Source: Mycolicibacter acidiphilus (lineage in GTDB: Bacteria; Actinomycetota; Actinomycetes; Mycobacteriales; Mycobacteriaceae). Taken from it: a stretch of DNA of 64,000 bases. Shown here piece by piece: positions 27,611-40,336 of the stretch. The notes under the pieces were generated by a model. The model ran no database searches. It saw only the letters and a program-made list of their open reading frames with translations, and was not told the DNA's origin. Where the stretch lies: the NCBI RefSeq assembly GCF_018455725.1, contig NZ_JAHCLR010000013.1, positions 61,445 through 125,444 of the forward strand, in the 5' to 3' direction. A program made the translations under genes and the position numbers. The number at the start of each line of letters is the position of its first letter. The first letter of the stretch is position 1.

Positions 27611-29544
27611 AGCTGCACCGCCAGCACCACTCCGATGACCAGCACGGCGCCGGCGCACATCGTCAGCGCATAGGAGCGGACGAAGCCGGTCTGCAGACCT
27701 CGCAGCCAGTCCGAGCCCTTCGCCACCAGGGCGGCCAGGCCGTTGACCGAGCCGTCGACCGCGCGATCGTCGACTTCGACCAGGGTCTGCGCCAGCTCAT
27801 TGCCGGGTCGCATGAACACCTCCTCGTTGAAGGCATCGCCGTACAGGAAGTTCCGTGCCGCGACGGTCAGCGCCGAGACGTCGGTGGGTGCGGTCACCGG
27901 CACCGGCTTGCGGGCGTACATGCCGTAGGCCGCGGCGCAGCCCAGCAGCACCATCGCCAGGGTGACGCCACCGCTGACCATCGGCGAAATCACGTGTGCC
28001 GCTTCGACGGCCGGCGCCAGGTCGGCGACCGGGGTGACGATCGGCTCCAGCCACCGCTCCAGTCCGCCGTAGACGAACAGCGCCCCGGAGAACACCGCCC
28101 CGATCGCCAGCACGATCATCGGCCAGGTCATCACCTTCGGCGCCTCATGCGGATGCTGCAGCGCCAGTTCGTCGGTGACCTCGCTCTCGGTGGAGGCCCA
28201 CCGGCGGTGGCCGTGGAACGTCAGCAGCATCACCCGGGTCATGTAGAAGGCGGTGATCGCCGCACCGAGCACCGCCACCCCGCCCAGCACCCAGCCGCGG
28301 GTCCCGCCGCCGGCCAGGGCCGCCTCGATGATCGCATCCTTCGACCAGAACCCGGCGAACGGCGGGATGCCGATGATCGCCAGGTAGCACAGCCCGAACG
28401 TCGCGAACGTCACCGGCAGGAACTTGCGCAGCGCACCGTAGTGCCGCATGTCCTGCTCATCGTTCATGCCGTGCATCACCGCACCGGATCCCAGGAACAG
28501 CCCGGCCTTGAAGAAGCCGTGGGTGAGCAGATGCATGATCGCGACGGCGTAGCCGACCGGCCCCAGCCCGGCGGCCAGCACCATGTACCCGATCTGGCTG
28601 ATCGTGGAGGCGGCCAGCGCGCGTTTGATGTCGTCCAGGGCGCAGCCGATGATCGCGGCGAACAGCAGGGTGAAGGCACCGACCACCACCACCGCCAGTC
28701 GGGCGTCGGCCGACAGGTCGTAGATCGGGCCGGAGCGCACGATCAGGTACACCCCGGCGGTCACCATGGTGGCCGCGTGGATCAGCGCCGACACCGGGGT
28801 GGGGCCCTCCATCGCGTCGAACAGCCAGGCCTGCACCGGAACCTGCGCGGATTTCGCGCAGGCGCCGAGCAGCAGCAGCAGCCCGATCCAGGTCAGCATC
28901 GCCGGTGAGCCGTCGGGGGCGGCGGCGAACACCTCGTCGTACTGCAGGGTGCCGAATGACGCGAACATCATGAACATCGCCAGCGACAGGCCGTAGTCGC
29001 CGACCCGGTTGGAGATGAACGCCTTCTTGCCGGCCGCCGCGGCGACGGGCTTCTCGAACCAGAACCCGATCAGCAGGTAGGACGCCAGACCGACGCCCTC
29101 CCAGCCCAGGTACAGGCCGAGGTAGTTGTCGGCGACGACCAGCATCAGCATCGCCGCGACGAACAGGTTCAGGTAGGCGAAGAACCGTCGGCGTTCGGTG
29201 TCGGCGGCCATGTAGCCGATCGAGTAGATGTGGATCAGCGCACCGACGCCGGTGATCAGCAGCACGAAGCAGATCGACAACTGGTCGATGAGAATGCCGA
29301 AGTCGATGCGCAGGTCGGCGACCGGCACCCAGTTGAACAGCCGGGTGTGCAGGGCGCGGTCGTCGGCGGGCCGGCTCAGCATCTCCGCGAGCAGCACCAG
29401 GCCCATGCCGAACGACGTCAGCACCGTCGCGCAGCCGAACAGGTGACCCCACCCGTCGCTGCGCCGGCCCAGCACCAGCAGGATCAACGCGCCCGCCGTC
29501 GGCAGCGCCACCAGCAGCCAGCTCAGCTGGCCCAGATATGTCAT
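27607..29544 (-). CDS. nuoL: NADH-quinone oxidoreductase subunit L
   Basis: Largest antiporter-like subunit (645 aa), with the lateral amphipathic helix of the membrane arm in its C-terminal part. Conserved features are [20 protein letters not shown] and [20 protein letters not shown] followed by [22 protein letters not shown] 29544 (MTYLGQLSW) has a GGGGAG ribosome-binding site a few nt upstream and is preferred to the TTG at 29556. Sixteen bp separate it from nuoK. Confidence 0.97.
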   Translation of the reverse strand: MTYLGQLSWLLVALPTAGALILLVLGRRSDGWGHLFGCATVLTSFGMGLVLLAEMLSRPADDRALHTRLFNWVPVADLRIDFGILIDQLSICFVLLITGVGALIHIYSIGYMAADTERRRFFAYLNLFVAAMLMLVVADNYLGLYLGWEGVGLASYLLIGFWFEKPVAAAAGKKAFISNRVGDYGLSLAMFMMFASFGTLQYDEVFAAAPDGSPAMLTWIGLLLLLGACAKSAQVPVQAWLFDAMEGPTPVSALIHAATMVTAGVYLIVRSGPIYDLSADARLAVVVVGAFTLLFAAIIGCALDDIKRALAASTISQIGYMVLAAGLGPVGYAVAIMHLLTHGFFKAGLFLGSGAVMHGMNDEQDMRHYGALRKFLPVTFATFGLCYLAIIGIPPFAGFWSKDAIIEAALAGGGTRGWVLGGVAVLGAAITAFYMTRVMLLTFHGHRRWASTESEVTDELALQHPHEAPKVMTWPMIVLAIGAVFSGALFVYGGLERWLEPIVTPVADLAPAVEAAHVISPMVSGGVTLAMVLLGCAAAYGMYARKPVPVTAPTDVSALTVAARNFLYGDAFNEEVFMRPGNELAQTLVEVDDRAVDGSVNGLAALVAKGSDWLRGLQTGFVRSYALTMCAGAVLVIGVVLAVQL

Positions 29545-29560
29545 AGAGCTCCCCAAACTC

Positions 29561-29860
29561 CTAGCCGCGCAGCAGGTTCGCGTCGTCGACCGACGCGGAG
29601 CGCCGGGCGCGGAAGATCGTCATGATGATGGCCAGGCCGATCACCACCTCGCAGGCGGCGACGACCATCGTGAAGAACGCGACCATCTGCCCGTCGAGTT
29701 CGGTGTGCAGCCGGGCGAAGGTGACGAACGCCAGGTTGGCCGCGTTGAGCATCAGTTCGACGCACATGAACATCACCAGTGCGTTGCGTCGCAGCATCAC
29801 CCCGGCAGCGCCGATCGTGAACAGCATCGCCGCCAGGTAGAGGTAGTTCTCCGGGTTCAT
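29561..29860 (-). CDS. nuoK: NADH-quinone oxidoreductase subunit K
   Basis: Small three-helix membrane subunit (99 aa) forming part of the E-channel. The conserved glutamates are visible in [19 protein letters not shown] and [13 protein letters not shown]. The ATG overlaps the nuoJ stop by 4 bp. Length is normal for the family. Confidence 0.97.
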   Translation of the reverse strand: MNPENYLYLAAMLFTIGAAGVMLRRNALVMFMCVELMLNAANLAFVTFARLHTELDGQMVAFFTMVVAACEVVIGLAIIMTIFRARRSASVDDANLLRG

Positions 29861-30759
29861 TCGGTACCGCCCTTCGTACCGGCAGCGGCCGCCGCTGAGA
29901 TCTCGGCCGCTTCTGAGGCCAGCTCCTCACGTTCGGCTTCGACGGCCTGGCGCTCGGCGTCCTCGACGATGCTCTCGATGTACGGCGCCCGCACGGCGTC
30001 ACCGGATTCGCCCACCCAGCGGTGGGTGAGCGTCTCGGAGACCGACAGTGGCGAGTAGGAGCCGTCCGGCAGCAGCGCGGCGATGTCCACCGCGTTGTGC
30101 CGGGCGTACACGCCCGGCGTCGGCATCGGGGTGGGGTGGTGGCCGAGTTGGAAACGCTGAATCGACAGCTCCCGCTGAGTCAGTCGCGGACTGAGTCGTT
30201 CGCGGTGGGTGAGCACCATGGCGGCGAGCACCGCGGTGATCAGCAGTGCGCCGGTCAGTTCGAACGCCCACAGGTAGCGGGTGAAGATCAGCGCCGCCAG
30301 ACCCGCCACGTTGTCGTCCGCGGGGCCGCCGACCGCCGCCGGTGCGGTGTGGTCGGTGAGCGTCCGCAGGTGCATCGTGCCGCCGCCGATCCCGGCGATC
30401 AGCAGTACACCGAATCCGATCCCGGCCAGCGTCGAGCCGACCCGCTGACCGCGCAGCGTCTCCACCAGCGACTCCTGCGAGTCCACCCCGATGAACATCA
30501 TCACGAACAGGAACAGCATCATCACCGCGCCGGTATAGACGACGATCTGCACCACACCCAGGAACATCGCGTCCTGCATGAAGTAAAACGCGGCGAGGAT
30601 CAGCATCGTCATCGCCAGGAACAGCGCCGAGTACACCGCTTTGGCCGCGGTGACGACACCGATGGCCCCGATCAGGGCCAGCGCGCCGAGCGCCCAGAAC
30701 GCCACCGCCTCCCCGGTCGAGGTGCGGACGATGATGTCGGCGGCGAGCAACTCCCTCAT
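29857..30759 (-). CDS. nuoJ: NADH-quinone oxidoreductase subunit J with long C-terminal tail
   Basis: Five-helix membrane subunit (300 aa). The conserved helix [20 protein letters not shown] is present, as are the final membrane segments ending near [20 protein letters not shown]. About 100 residues follow the last helix. This is an actinobacterial-type extension, ending in a highly charged, Ala/Glu-rich helix ([20 protein letters not shown]) that could form a coiled coil on the cytoplasmic side. ATG 30759 overlaps the nuoI stop. Confidence 0.95.
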   Translation of the reverse strand: MRELLAADIIVRTSTGEAVAFWALGALALIGAIGVVTAAKAVYSALFLAMTMLILAAFYFMQDAMFLGVVQIVVYTGAVMMLFLFVMMFIGVDSQESLVETLRGQRVGSTLAGIGFGVLLIAGIGGGTMHLRTLTDHTAPAAVGGPADDNVAGLAALIFTRYLWAFELTGALLITAVLAAMVLTHRERLSPRLTQRELSIQRFQLGHHPTPMPTPGVYARHNAVDIAALLPDGSYSPLSVSETLTHRWVGESGDAVRAPYIESIVEDAERQAVEAEREELASEAAEISAAAAAGTKGGTE

Positions 30760-31382
30760 CAGGCCCGCCCCTGTTTCTTGCGGTCCAGCAGCACGAACAG
30801 GTCGGTGTTGTCGGACAGCCCGTCGGCGGTGACGTTGCCCAGGTAGTAGTCCTTGTCGGTGGCGCCGGGCGGCATCGGGTGCGGTGGTGCGGTCATCTCC
30901 GGCTGCAGCGGCACCAGCAGCATGTCGCGGTCCCAGATCATGTCGGCCCGGTTGTCGCCGGCCATCTCGTACTCGTTGGTCATGGTCAGCGCGCGTGTCG
31001 GGCAGGCCTCGATGCACAGGCCGCAGCCGATGCAGCGCAGATAATTGATCTGATAGACGCGGCCGTAGCGTTCGCCGGGCGAGTAGCGCTCCTCGTCGGT
31101 GTTATCGGCGGCCTCGACGTAGATGGCATCGGCCGGACAGGCCCACGCACAGAGTTCGCAGCCGATGCACTTCTCCAGCCCGTCGGCGTGCCGGTTGAGC
31201 TGGTGGCGGCCGTGATAGCGCTTGGCGGTCGGTTTCTTGACCTCCGGATAGCCGTCGTTGAGCGGCTTCTTGAACATGGTCGTCCAGGTGACGCCGAACC
31301 CGGCCATCGCCTCCCGGAAGCCGGCCCAGCCGCGGGCCGGGACCTCGGTCGCGTCGGGCTGATCGGAGCTAGCCACGGGCAT
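30759..31382 (-). CDS. nuoI: NADH-quinone oxidoreductase subunit I
   Basis: Peripheral-arm ferredoxin-like subunit (207 aa) carrying clusters N6a and N6b. Two complete 4Fe-4S motifs are visible: [12 protein letters not shown] and [12 protein letters not shown]. The C-terminal 55 residues extend beyond the bacterial core, as usual in mycobacteria. It overlaps nuoH by 14 bp. Confidence 0.97.
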   Translation of the reverse strand: MPVASSDQPDATEVPARGWAGFREAMAGFGVTWTTMFKKPLNDGYPEVKKPTAKRYHGRHQLNRHADGLEKCIGCELCAWACPADAIYVEAADNTDEERYSPGERYGRVYQINYLRCIGCGLCIEACPTRALTMTNEYEMAGDNRADMIWDRDMLLVPLQPEMTAPPHPMPPGATDKDYYLGNVTADGLSDNTDLFVLLDRKKQGRA

Positions 31383-32637
31383 CCTCCTTGATCGCGGTGA
31401 TCGTCGAAGTCCGGTGTTGCGGCAGCGGCGGTGTCGGGAAGCCGCCGGAGACCGCCGAGACCCGGGCGGCAGGGGCGGCCGGGGTCGGCGGCACGGCCAC
31501 CCGCGGGTAGCCGCGCACGGTGCTGAATTTCCTGTGCAGGGCGATGACCAGCGTCAGTGCGGTGACGGTGCTGATCGCTATCAGCACCACCTCCCAGTGC
31601 GGGTAGCCGTCGTTGCGCGCGCTGCGCATCGCCGCGGCGACCAGCACCCAGACCAGCGCCACCGGGATGAGGACCTTCCAGCCGAGCGCCATGAACTGGT
31701 CGTACCGCAGCCGGGGCAGTGTGGCGCGCAACCAGATGTAGATGAAGATGAAGCCCCACAGCTTGGCGGTGAACCACAGCAGCGGCCACCAGCCTTGCTC
31801 GGCGCCGGCCCACATGTTGACCGGCCAGGGAGCGTGCCAGCCGCCGAGGAACAGCGTCACCGACAGCGCGGAGACCGTGGCCATGTTGATGTACTCGGCC
31901 AGGAAGAACAGCGCGAACTTCAGCGACGAGTACTCGGTGTGGAATCCGCCGACCAGTTCGCCTTCGGCTTCGGGCAGGTCGAACGGCGCCCGGTTGGTCT
32001 CACCGACCATCGCGGTGACGTAGACCAGGAACGACGGCATCACCAGGAACGCGAACCACACCCGGTCCTGGGCGGCGACGATCCCGGACGTCGACATGGT
32101 GCCCGCATAGAGGAAGACCGACGCGAAGGCCAGGCCCATCGCGACCTCGTAGGAGATCACCTGGGCGGTGGACCGGATCCCGCCGAGCAGCGGGTACGCC
32201 GAGCCCGACGACCAGCCGGCCAGGATGATCCCGTACACCCCGATCGAGGACATCGCCAGGATGAACAGCACCGCGATCGGCAGGTCGGCCAGCTGCAGCG
32301 CCGTGCGGTGCCCGGCGATGCTGACCTCGGGACCGAACGGGATGACCGCGAACGCGGTGATCGCCGGGACCACCGAGATGATCGGCGCCAGCGTGTAGAT
32401 CACCCGGTCGGCGTTGACCGGCATGATGTCCTCTTTGAGGGCCAGTTTGATGCCGTCGGCCAGGCTCTGCAGCCAGCCCTTCGGGCCCACCCGGTTCGGG
32501 CCGGGTCGCATCTGCATGTGGCCCAGCACTTTTCGCTCGATGACGATGGCGAACAGCACGGTCAGCACCAGGAACCCGAACACCGCGAGCACCTTGGCGA
32601 GCACCAGCCACCACGGGTCGACGCCGAAACCGCTCAT
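31369..32637 (-). CDS. nuoH: NADH-quinone oxidoreductase subunit H
   Basis: Eight-helix membrane subunit (422 aa) that with NuoB and NuoD forms the menaquinone site. Signature segments are [30 protein letters not shown], and the glutamate-rich loop [20 protein letters not shown]. The C-terminus is extended by a Pro/Ala-rich tail ([15 protein letters not shown]). ATG 32637 overlaps the nuoG stop (ATGA). Confidence 0.97.
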   Translation of the reverse strand: MSGFGVDPWWLVLAKVLAVFGFLVLTVLFAIVIERKVLGHMQMRPGPNRVGPKGWLQSLADGIKLALKEDIMPVNADRVIYTLAPIISVVPAITAFAVIPFGPEVSIAGHRTALQLADLPIAVLFILAMSSIGVYGIILAGWSSGSAYPLLGGIRSTAQVISYEVAMGLAFASVFLYAGTMSTSGIVAAQDRVWFAFLVMPSFLVYVTAMVGETNRAPFDLPEAEGELVGGFHTEYSSLKFALFFLAEYINMATVSALSVTLFLGGWHAPWPVNMWAGAEQGWWPLLWFTAKLWGFIFIYIWLRATLPRLRYDQFMALGWKVLIPVALVWVLVAAAMRSARNDGYPHWEVVLIAISTVTALTLVIALHRKFSTVRGYPRVAVPPTPAAPAARVSAVSGGFPTPPLPQHRTSTITAIKEDARG

Positions 32638-35012
32638 GTGTCCGACCTTTCGATCCGCACCACCGAGCCCGCGGTGGCGCCCAGTTCCCGGTGCACCGCC
32701 GAGCCCGCCGAGTTCATCGGCAGCCAGACCACTCGGTCGGGCATCTCGGTGATGACCAGTGGCAGGGTGACCGCGCCGCGGTCGGTGACGACGCTGACCG
32801 CGTCGCCGCCGAATGCGCCGATCTCGGTGGCGGTCTGCGCGCTGAGCCGCACCACGGGTACGCGGGCGGTGCCGGCGAGATTCGGTTCGCCGTCCTGCAT
32901 CAGCCCGGCATCGAGCAGCATCCGCCAGCTGGCCAGCACCGCTTCGCCGGCGTCCGGCTGCGCCGGTGCGGTGGCCGTGACGTCGGGTGCGGTGGCCCGT
33001 GCACCCGACCACACGCCCAGTCGCTGCAACTCGTCGCGGGCCGCGTCGACGGTCGCCAGGCCCAGCGCGACGCCCATCTCATCGGCGATCGAGTCCAGCA
33101 CCCGCACGTCGGGCATCGACCCGGTGTCGGCCAGGGTGACGCCGAAGCGCCGATGCCGGCCCTCCCAGTTGACGAACGTGCCGGACTTCTCGGCCGTCGG
33201 GGCCACCGGCAGCACGACGTCGGCGCGTTCGGTGACCTCGCTGTGTCGCAGTTCCAGGCTGACCAGGAAACCGACCGCGTCGAGTGCGGCCAGCGCCGCG
33301 TCCGGGTCGGCCAGGTCACCCGGCTCGACGCCGCCGACCAGCAGCGCACTCAGCTCACCGGCGGCGGCCGCAGCCAGGATCCCGGCTGTGTCGCGGCCCG
33401 GCTCGGCGGGAACCGTGGTACCCCATGCCTTTTCGACCTCCGTCCGGGCGGCGGCGTCGCCCAGCGGGCGCCCACCGGGCAGCAATCCGGCCAGTGCCCC
33501 GGCGTCCAGGGCGCCGCGTTCACCGGCGCGCCGCGGGATCCACGCCAGCCGGGCGCCGGTCGCCTCGGCCAGTCGCACCGCCGCGGACAGTGCACCGGGG
33601 GAACCGGCCAACCGCTCGCCGACCAGCACCACCGACCCGGGCTGCCGCAGCAACTCACCCACCTCACCGGTGTGCAGGCCGTCCAGCGTCGCCGCTTCGG
33701 CACCCGGCACCGTCGACAGCAGCGTGCCGAACATCTTGCCCAGCGCCCGGTCGGCGAACGGCGCGACCGAGTAGACCTTGACCTGCTGCTTGCGGGCCGC
33801 CTTGCGCAGTCGCAGGAAGACGATCGGGCATTCGTCCTCGGGTTCGAACCCGACCAGCAGCACCGCCGGGGCGGCCTCCAGATCGGTGTAACTGACGTCC
33901 ACCGGTGTCGCGGCCACCCGGGCCGCCAGGAACGCCGCCTCCTCCGCCGAATGGGTGCGGGACCGGAAGTCGATGTCGTCGCTGCCGAGCGCCATCCGGG
34001 TGAATTTGGCGTAGCCGTAGGCGTCTTCGGCGGTCACCCGGCCACCGACCAGCACACCGGTGCTCCCCGCGGCGGCGGCCAGGCCACGGGCCGCCAGCGC
34101 CAGCGCGTTCGGCCACGACGTCGGCACCAGGGCGCCGGAGGAGTCGCGGACCAGGGGAGTGGTGATCCGGTCCGGCTGGGTGGCGTAGGTGAACGCCCAC
34201 CGGCCCTTGTCGCAGTTCCACTCCTCGTTGACGTCCGGATCCTCACCGGCCATCCGGCGCAGGATCTTGCCGCGCCGGTGGTCGGTGCGCTGGGCACAGC
34301 CGGCCGCGCAGTGCTCGCAGACGCTGGGGGTGGAGACCAGGTCGAACGGGCGGGCCCGGAACCGGTAGGAGGCGCCGGTCAGCGCGCCGACCGGGCAGAT
34401 CTGCACGGTGTTGCCGGAGAAGTACGACTCGAACGGTTCGTCGGCGTAGATGCCGACCTGTTGCAGCGCACCGCGATTCATCATCTCGATGAACGGGTCG
34501 CCGGCGATCTCGTTGGCGAACCGGGTGCACCGGGCGCACATGATGCAGCGGTCCCGGTCCAGCAGCACCTGGGAGGAGATGTTGATCGGCTTGGGGAAGA
34601 CCCGCTTGGCCTCCTCGAAGCGGGTCTCGGTGCGGCCGTGGGTCATCGCCTGGTTCTGCAGCGGGCACTCACCGCCCTTGTCGCAGGTGGGGCAGTCCAG
34701 CGGGTGGTTGATCAGCAGCAGTTCCATCACCAGGTGCTGTGCCCGGTCGGCTTCGGCGGAGGTGTGCTGAGTGCGCACCACCATGCCCTCGGTGGCCGGG
34801 ATCGCGCACGACGGTTGCGGTTTACGCTGACCCTCGATCTCCACCATGCACTGCCGGCACCAGGCGACCGGGTCGAGCAGTGGATGGTCGCAGAACCGCG
34901 GGATCTCGATGCCCATCTGCTCGGCGGCGCGAATGATCAACGTGCCCTTCGGAACGGTGACCGGCTTGTCGTCGATGATGAACGTCACCATCTCCTGGTC
35001 TGCCGGGTTCAC
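32634..35012 (-). CDS. nuoG: NADH-quinone oxidoreductase subunit G
   Basis: Largest peripheral-arm subunit (792 aa). The N-terminal ferredoxin domain has the 2Fe-2S ligands [20 protein letters not shown]. These are followed by the His-Cys cluster region [17 protein letters not shown], the 4Fe-4S motif [14 protein letters not shown] and a further CEHCAAGC motif. The rest is a molybdopterin-oxidoreductase-like domain that no longer binds a cofactor in complex I. GTG 35012 overlaps the nuoF stop (GTGA). A very long open frame on the other strand is a GC-bias shadow. Confidence 0.96.
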   Translation of the reverse strand: MNPADQEMVTFIIDDKPVTVPKGTLIIRAAEQMGIEIPRFCDHPLLDPVAWCRQCMVEIEGQRKPQPSCAIPATEGMVVRTQHTSAEADRAQHLVMELLLINHPLDCPTCDKGGECPLQNQAMTHGRTETRFEEAKRVFPKPINISSQVLLDRDRCIMCARCTRFANEIAGDPFIEMMNRGALQQVGIYADEPFESYFSGNTVQICPVGALTGASYRFRARPFDLVSTPSVCEHCAAGCAQRTDHRRGKILRRMAGEDPDVNEEWNCDKGRWAFTYATQPDRITTPLVRDSSGALVPTSWPNALALAARGLAAAAGSTGVLVGGRVTAEDAYGYAKFTRMALGSDDIDFRSRTHSAEEAAFLAARVAATPVDVSYTDLEAAPAVLLVGFEPEDECPIVFLRLRKAARKQQVKVYSVAPFADRALGKMFGTLLSTVPGAEAATLDGLHTGEVGELLRQPGSVVLVGERLAGSPGALSAAVRLAEATGARLAWIPRRAGERGALDAGALAGLLPGGRPLGDAAARTEVEKAWGTTVPAEPGRDTAGILAAAAAGELSALLVGGVEPGDLADPDAALAALDAVGFLVSLELRHSEVTERADVVLPVAPTAEKSGTFVNWEGRHRRFGVTLADTGSMPDVRVLDSIADEMGVALGLATVDAARDELQRLGVWSGARATAPDVTATAPAQPDAGEAVLASWRMLLDAGLMQDGEPNLAGTARVPVVRLSAQTATEIGAFGGDAVSVVTDRGAVTLPLVITEMPDRVVWLPMNSAGSAVHRELGATAGSVVRIERSDT

Positions 35013-36352
35013 GCGGCACCGCCTTTCGCCGAGCCGGGGCTGAACATCGCGTCCTTCGGGTCGAACGGGCACCGGCCCTGCTCGACGTGGGCGATGTACT
35101 CGTCGCGGAAGTGCTGGATCGACGACTTCACCGGCATCGCGGCGCCGTCGCCCAACGCGCAGAACGACTTTCCGAACAGCACGTCGGCGATGTCGAGCAG
35201 CGTGTCGAGGTCCTCTGCGGTGCCGCGGCCGGTCTCCAGCCGCTCGTAGATCGGCACCAGCCAGTAGGTGCCCTCCCGGCACGGGGTGCACTTGCCGCAC
35301 GACTCGTGCTTGTAGAACTCCGCCCAGCGCCGCGCGGCGCGCACCACGCAGGTGGTCTCGTCGAAGATCTGCAATGCCTTGGTGCCCAGCATCGATCCGG
35401 CCGACATCATGCCCTCGTAGTCCAGTGGGATGTCGAGATGCTCGTCGGTCAGCAGTGGTGTCGACGAGCCGCCCGGCGTCCAGAATTTCAGCCGGTGCCC
35501 GTTGCGCACCCCGCCGGCGTAGTCCAGCAACTCGCGCAGCGTGATGCCGAGCGGGGCCTCGTACTGACCGGGCTTGTTCACATGGCCCGACAGTGAGTAG
35601 ATGGTGTAGCCGCGGGACTTCTCGGTGCCCATCAGCTTGAACCAGTCCGGCCCGTTGCGCAGGATCGACGGCACGCTGGCGATCGACTCGACGTTGTTGA
35701 CCACCGTCGGGCACTGGTACAGCCCGGCGACCGCCGGGAACGGCGGCCGCAGTCGCGGCTGGCCGCGGTAGCCCTCCAGCGAGTCGATCAGCGCGGTCTC
35801 CTCACCGCAGATGTACGCACCGGCGCCGGCGTGGACGGTGATGTCCAGGTCGAAGCCGGACCCGCCGATGTCCTTGCCCAGGTAGCCCGCGGCGTACGCC
35901 TCGGCGACCGCGTTGTGCAGGCGGCGCAGGATCGGCAGTACCTCGCCGCGCACGTAGATGAACGCGTGGTGTGCGCGGATCGCGTGGCAGGCGATGATGA
36001 TGCCCTCGACCAGCACGTGCGGGGTGGCCAGCAGCAGCGGCATGTCCTTGCAGGTACCGGGCTCGGACTCGTCGGCGTTGACCAGCAGGTAGTGCGGTTT
36101 CGCCCCCGCCCCTTCGGTGCCCTGCGGGACGAACGACCACTTGGTGCCGGTGGAGAAGCCGGCGCCGCCGCGGCCGCGCAGCCCGGACTCCTTGACCAGT
36201 TCGATGACCTCGTCGGGGGTCATCGCCAGTGCCCGGCGCATCCCGACGTAACCGCCGTGGCGGTGGTAGGTCTCCAGCGTGAACGACGCCGGATCGTCCC
36301 AGTAGGCGCTGAGCACCGGGGTCAGCGGGGTGGCGGCTGCGGGTGCACTCAC
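35009..36352 (-). CDS. nuoF: NADH-quinone oxidoreductase subunit F
   Basis: NADH-dehydrogenase subunit (447 aa) carrying FMN and cluster N3. The NADH/FMN-binding segments are [16 protein letters not shown] and [19 protein letters not shown], and the 4Fe-4S ligands are [13 protein letters not shown] with a downstream [15 protein letters not shown] 36352 overlaps the nuoE stop. The C-terminus is close to the usual length. Confidence 0.97.
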   Translation of the reverse strand: MSAPAAATPLTPVLSAYWDDPASFTLETYHRHGGYVGMRRALAMTPDEVIELVKESGLRGRGGAGFSTGTKWSFVPQGTEGAGAKPHYLLVNADESEPGTCKDMPLLLATPHVLVEGIIIACHAIRAHHAFIYVRGEVLPILRRLHNAVAEAYAAGYLGKDIGGSGFDLDITVHAGAGAYICGEETALIDSLEGYRGQPRLRPPFPAVAGLYQCPTVVNNVESIASVPSILRNGPDWFKLMGTEKSRGYTIYSLSGHVNKPGQYEAPLGITLRELLDYAGGVRNGHRLKFWTPGGSSTPLLTDEHLDIPLDYEGMMSAGSMLGTKALQIFDETTCVVRAARRWAEFYKHESCGKCTPCREGTYWLVPIYERLETGRGTAEDLDTLLDIADVLFGKSFCALGDGAAMPVKSSIQHFRDEYIAHVEQGRCPFDPKDAMFSPGSAKGGAA

Positions 36353-37208
36353 TTCGCTGCACCTCCCTCGGCGGCCGGGGCGTCCGGCGCGGCCATCTGA
36401 TGCTCGTGGGCGAACTGCAGGCCGGCCAGGGTGGGACCGGCCGGGCCACCCTGCCCGTCGTCGGGCCGCTCGTCGAAGAAGCCGGCCAGCACCCGGGCGG
36501 TCTCCTTGAAGGTCTCCAGCGGCATCCCGCGGGTCGGCCGCACCTCCTCGCCCGCCCGCAGCGAGTCGACCAGGGCGCGGGCCGACTCCGGCGACTGCTG
36601 GTCGAAGAACTCCCAGTTCACCATCACCACCGGGGCGCAGTCGCAGGCCGCGTTGCATTCGATGCGCTCCAGCGTGACCTTGCCGTCGGCGGTGGTGTCG
36701 TCGTCGCCGATCTGCAGGTGCTCTTTGAGCGTGTCGTGGATCGCGTCGCCGCCCATCACCGCGCACAGCGTGTTGGTGCAGACACCGACCAGATAGTCAC
36801 CGGTGGGTTTGCGCCGGTACATCGAGTAGAACGACGCCACCGCGGCCAGCTCCGCGCCGGTCAGCTCCAGCAGTTCGGCGACGAACGCCAGCCCGGCCGG
36901 GGTCACATAGGAGTCGTGTGACTGCACCAAGTGCAGCAGCGGCTGCAGCGCCGACCGCCGCTGCGGGTAGCGCGCGATGATCTGTTGCGCGTCGGCGCTC
37001 AGGCGCTCCTTCACCTCCGGCGGATAGGACTGCGGGGCACCGGGGTAGTTGAACTGGCCGGCCTCCTGCGGCGGCCGGCCGAGCTGGATGAACTTGCGGG
37101 CGCCGTTCATGCCGGCGGTCGGCGGCATCATCCGGCCCCGGCCGGTCTTGCGTTCCAGCGCCTGCTGGTCGGGGGTCTTCCCGTTCGACGTCTGCTCGTT
37201 CTGCACGG

Positions 37209-37212
<4 letters not shown>
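36349..37212 (-). CDS. nuoE: NADH-quinone oxidoreductase subunit E
   Basis: Thioredoxin-like 2Fe-2S subunit (287 aa) carrying cluster N1a. The ligands are [12 protein letters not shown] (C-x4-C) and [15 protein letters not shown] (C-x3-C). The N- and C-terminal extensions are Pro/Gly- and Ala-rich, respectively, and make the protein longer than the E. coli subunit, as in other mycobacteria. ATG 37212 overlaps the nuoD stop. Confidence 0.96.
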
Positions 37213-38527
<1,315 letters not shown>

Positions 38528-38528
<1 letters not shown>

Positions 38529-39235
38529 CAGTTGTATGCCCTCCGCTGGTCGGGCGGCGGGATCTGCGCGCCCTTGTACTCGACCGGGATGCCGCCGAGT
38601 GGGTAGTCCTTGCGCTGGGGGTGGCCGTGCCAGTCGTCCGGCATCTCGATTCGGGTCAGCGAAGGATGGCCGTCGAAGATCAGGCCGAAGAAGTCGTAGG
38701 TCTCCCGCTCATGCCAGTCGGTGGTCGGGTAGACCGCGTACAGCGACGGAATGTGCGGATCAGCGTCGGGCACAGCCACTTCCAGCCGGATGCGGCGGTT
38801 GTGGGTGATCGACTTCAGCGGGTACACCGCGTGCAGTTCCCGGTCGGCGTCCTCCGGGTAGTGCACCCCGGACACCCCCAGGCTCAGCTCGAAACGCAGG
38901 TTCGGCTCGTCGCGCAGCAGTTGCGCGACCGTCGGCAGCATGGCCCGCGGCACGAAAGCGGTGAGCTCACCGCGGTACACCACGACTTTCTCGACGGCGT
39001 CGGCGAATTCGACGCCGGCGGCCTGCAGCGCCGCCGCCAGATTGTCGATCAGCTCGTCGAAATAGCCGCCGTAGGGCCGGGGGCTGTCACCGGGTAGCGC
39101 CGACTCCCGCACGATCCGCCCGTACCCGGAGGTGTCGCCGCTGCCCGCGGCGCCGAACAACCCGCGGCGGACCTTGATGACCTCGTCGTCGCTCGGGGTG
39201 TCCTGACCGGTCTGATCTTCGGTGGACTCGCTCAC
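38528..39235 (-). CDS. nuoC: NADH-quinone oxidoreductase subunit C
   Basis: The 30-kDa-type subunit (235 aa). The signature [20 protein letters not shown], then [20 protein letters not shown], is present. The N-terminal 50 residues are a disordered acidic leader typical of actinobacteria ([16 protein letters not shown]). GTG 39235 overlaps the nuoB stop. Confidence 0.97.
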
Positions 39236-39786
39236 TTGAGCAGCCCCTTCATCTGCCAGGTGGACGGCGCCGACAGGGCCGCCTCCTCGGCGGCGGTGAT
39301 CGCGTTCTCCCGGTTGACGCCGAGCGGCATCTCCCGAATCTTGTCGTGCAGCTTGATGATCGCGTACATCAGCGATTCCGGGCGGGGCGGACAGCCGGGC
39401 AGGTAGATGTCGACCGGGACCACGTGGTCGACACCCTGAACGATCGCGTAGTTGTTGAACATCCCGCCCGACGAGGCGCAGACGCCCATCGCCAGTACCC
39501 ATTTCGGCTCGACCATCTGGTCATAGATCTGCCGCAGCACCGGTGCCATCTTCTGGCTGACCCGGCCGGCCACGATCATCAGATCGGCCTGACGCGGCGA
39601 AGCCCGGAACACCTCCATGCCGAACCGGGAGATGTCGTAGTCCGGCGCCATCGACGACATCATCTCGATCGCACAACAGGCCAGGCCGAACGTCGCCGGC
39701 CACAGCGAGCCCTTCCGGAAATATCCGGCCAGATTCTCGACGGTGGTCAGGAGCAGACCGCTCGGCAGTTGCTCTTCCATCCCCAT
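39232..39786 (-). CDS. nuoB: NADH-quinone oxidoreductase subunit B
   Basis: Subunit carrying the terminal 4Fe-4S cluster N2 (184 aa). The four ligands are visible in [11 protein letters not shown] (tandem cysteines), [15 protein letters not shown] and [12 protein letters not shown] 39786 has a GAGG ribosome-binding site 8 nt upstream. Nine bp separate it from nuoA. Confidence 0.97.
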   Translation of the reverse strand: MGMEEQLPSGLLLTTVENLAGYFRKGSLWPATFGLACCAIEMMSSMAPDYDISRFGMEVFRASPRQADLMIVAGRVSQKMAPVLRQIYDQMVEPKWVLAMGVCASSGGMFNNYAIVQGVDHVVPVDIYLPGCPPRPESLMYAIIKLHDKIREMPLGVNRENAITAAEEAALSAPSTWQMKGLLK

Positions 39787-39795
39787 GGGGTTACC

Positions 39796-40173
39796 TCAAT
39801 CCCAGCTCAGACCGCCCCGTCGCCACACGTAGGCGTAGGCGACGAAGACGACGACGACGAACAGTGCCATTTCGACGAGGGCGAACACGCCGAGCCCGTC
39901 GTAGGCGACTGCCCACGGATAGAGAAAAACGATTTCGATGTCGAAGACGATGAACAGCATCGCCGTCAGGTAGTACTTCACCGGGAAGCGCTGGCCGGCC
40001 GGCGCGTGCGGTCCGCTGACCGGCTGGTCGGTGGGCTCGATGCCGCACTCATAGGCCTCGAGCTTGGACCGGTTGTAGCGGGACGGGCCGACCAGCGTGG
40101 CCGCGACCACGGAGAATACGGCGAAACCGGCTGCCAGAGCCGCGAGGACCAGGATCGGTAGGTAGAGATTCAT
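39796..40173 (-). CDS. nuoA: NADH-quinone oxidoreductase subunit A
   Basis: Three-helix membrane subunit (125 aa), first gene of the nuo operon. The loop signature AYECGIEPTDQPV and the helix FDIEIVFLYPWAVAY are conserved. ATG 40173 (MNLYLPILVLAAL) matches the usual N-terminus; the longer upstream frame would cross the promoter region. No strong ribosome-binding site lies close to this ATG. Confidence 0.96.
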   Translation of the reverse strand: MNLYLPILVLAALAAGFAVFSVVAATLVGPSRYNRSKLEAYECGIEPTDQPVSGPHAPAGQRFPVKYYLTAMLFIVFDIEIVFLYPWAVAYDGLGVFALVEMALFVVVVFVAYAYVWRRGGLSWD

Positions 40174-40211
40174 GCCAGTGACGTGGTTCTCTTCCGGGGG
40201 TCGATGTGAAG

Positions 40212-40230
40212 TAAGGCACAGCCTAACGTG
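40212..40230. promoter_or_regulatory. Iron-box-like palindrome upstream of nuoA
   Basis: The core TAAGGC-ACA-GCCTAA (40212-40226) is a near-perfect palindrome (one mismatch). Extended to 19 bp it agrees with about 12 positions of the IdeR/DtxR box TWAGGTWAGSCTWACCTWA. A TAGGCT -10-like hexamer on the minus strand (40220-40225) lies inside it, so a bound repressor would occlude the nuo promoter. Half-site similarity is real, but the central bases deviate; the assignment is tentative. Confidence 0.3.
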
Positions 40231-40336
40231 CCGTCGCACACCGATTGGGGGGAATCGGGAATTGCCGTCAACTGTGACGGTCGTCACCTGTAGCGGTCAA
40301 CGGCGACAGGGGAATTCGCGCCGGACCGGCCCCGCG

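Noticed and set aside
31414-35249. Very long plus-strand open frames (786 and 852 codons) antisense to nuoG/nuoH
   Set aside because: They mirror highly conserved complex I genes, have biased Arg/Gly/Pro/His-rich translations and no domain. They are shadows caused by high GC at codon third positions.
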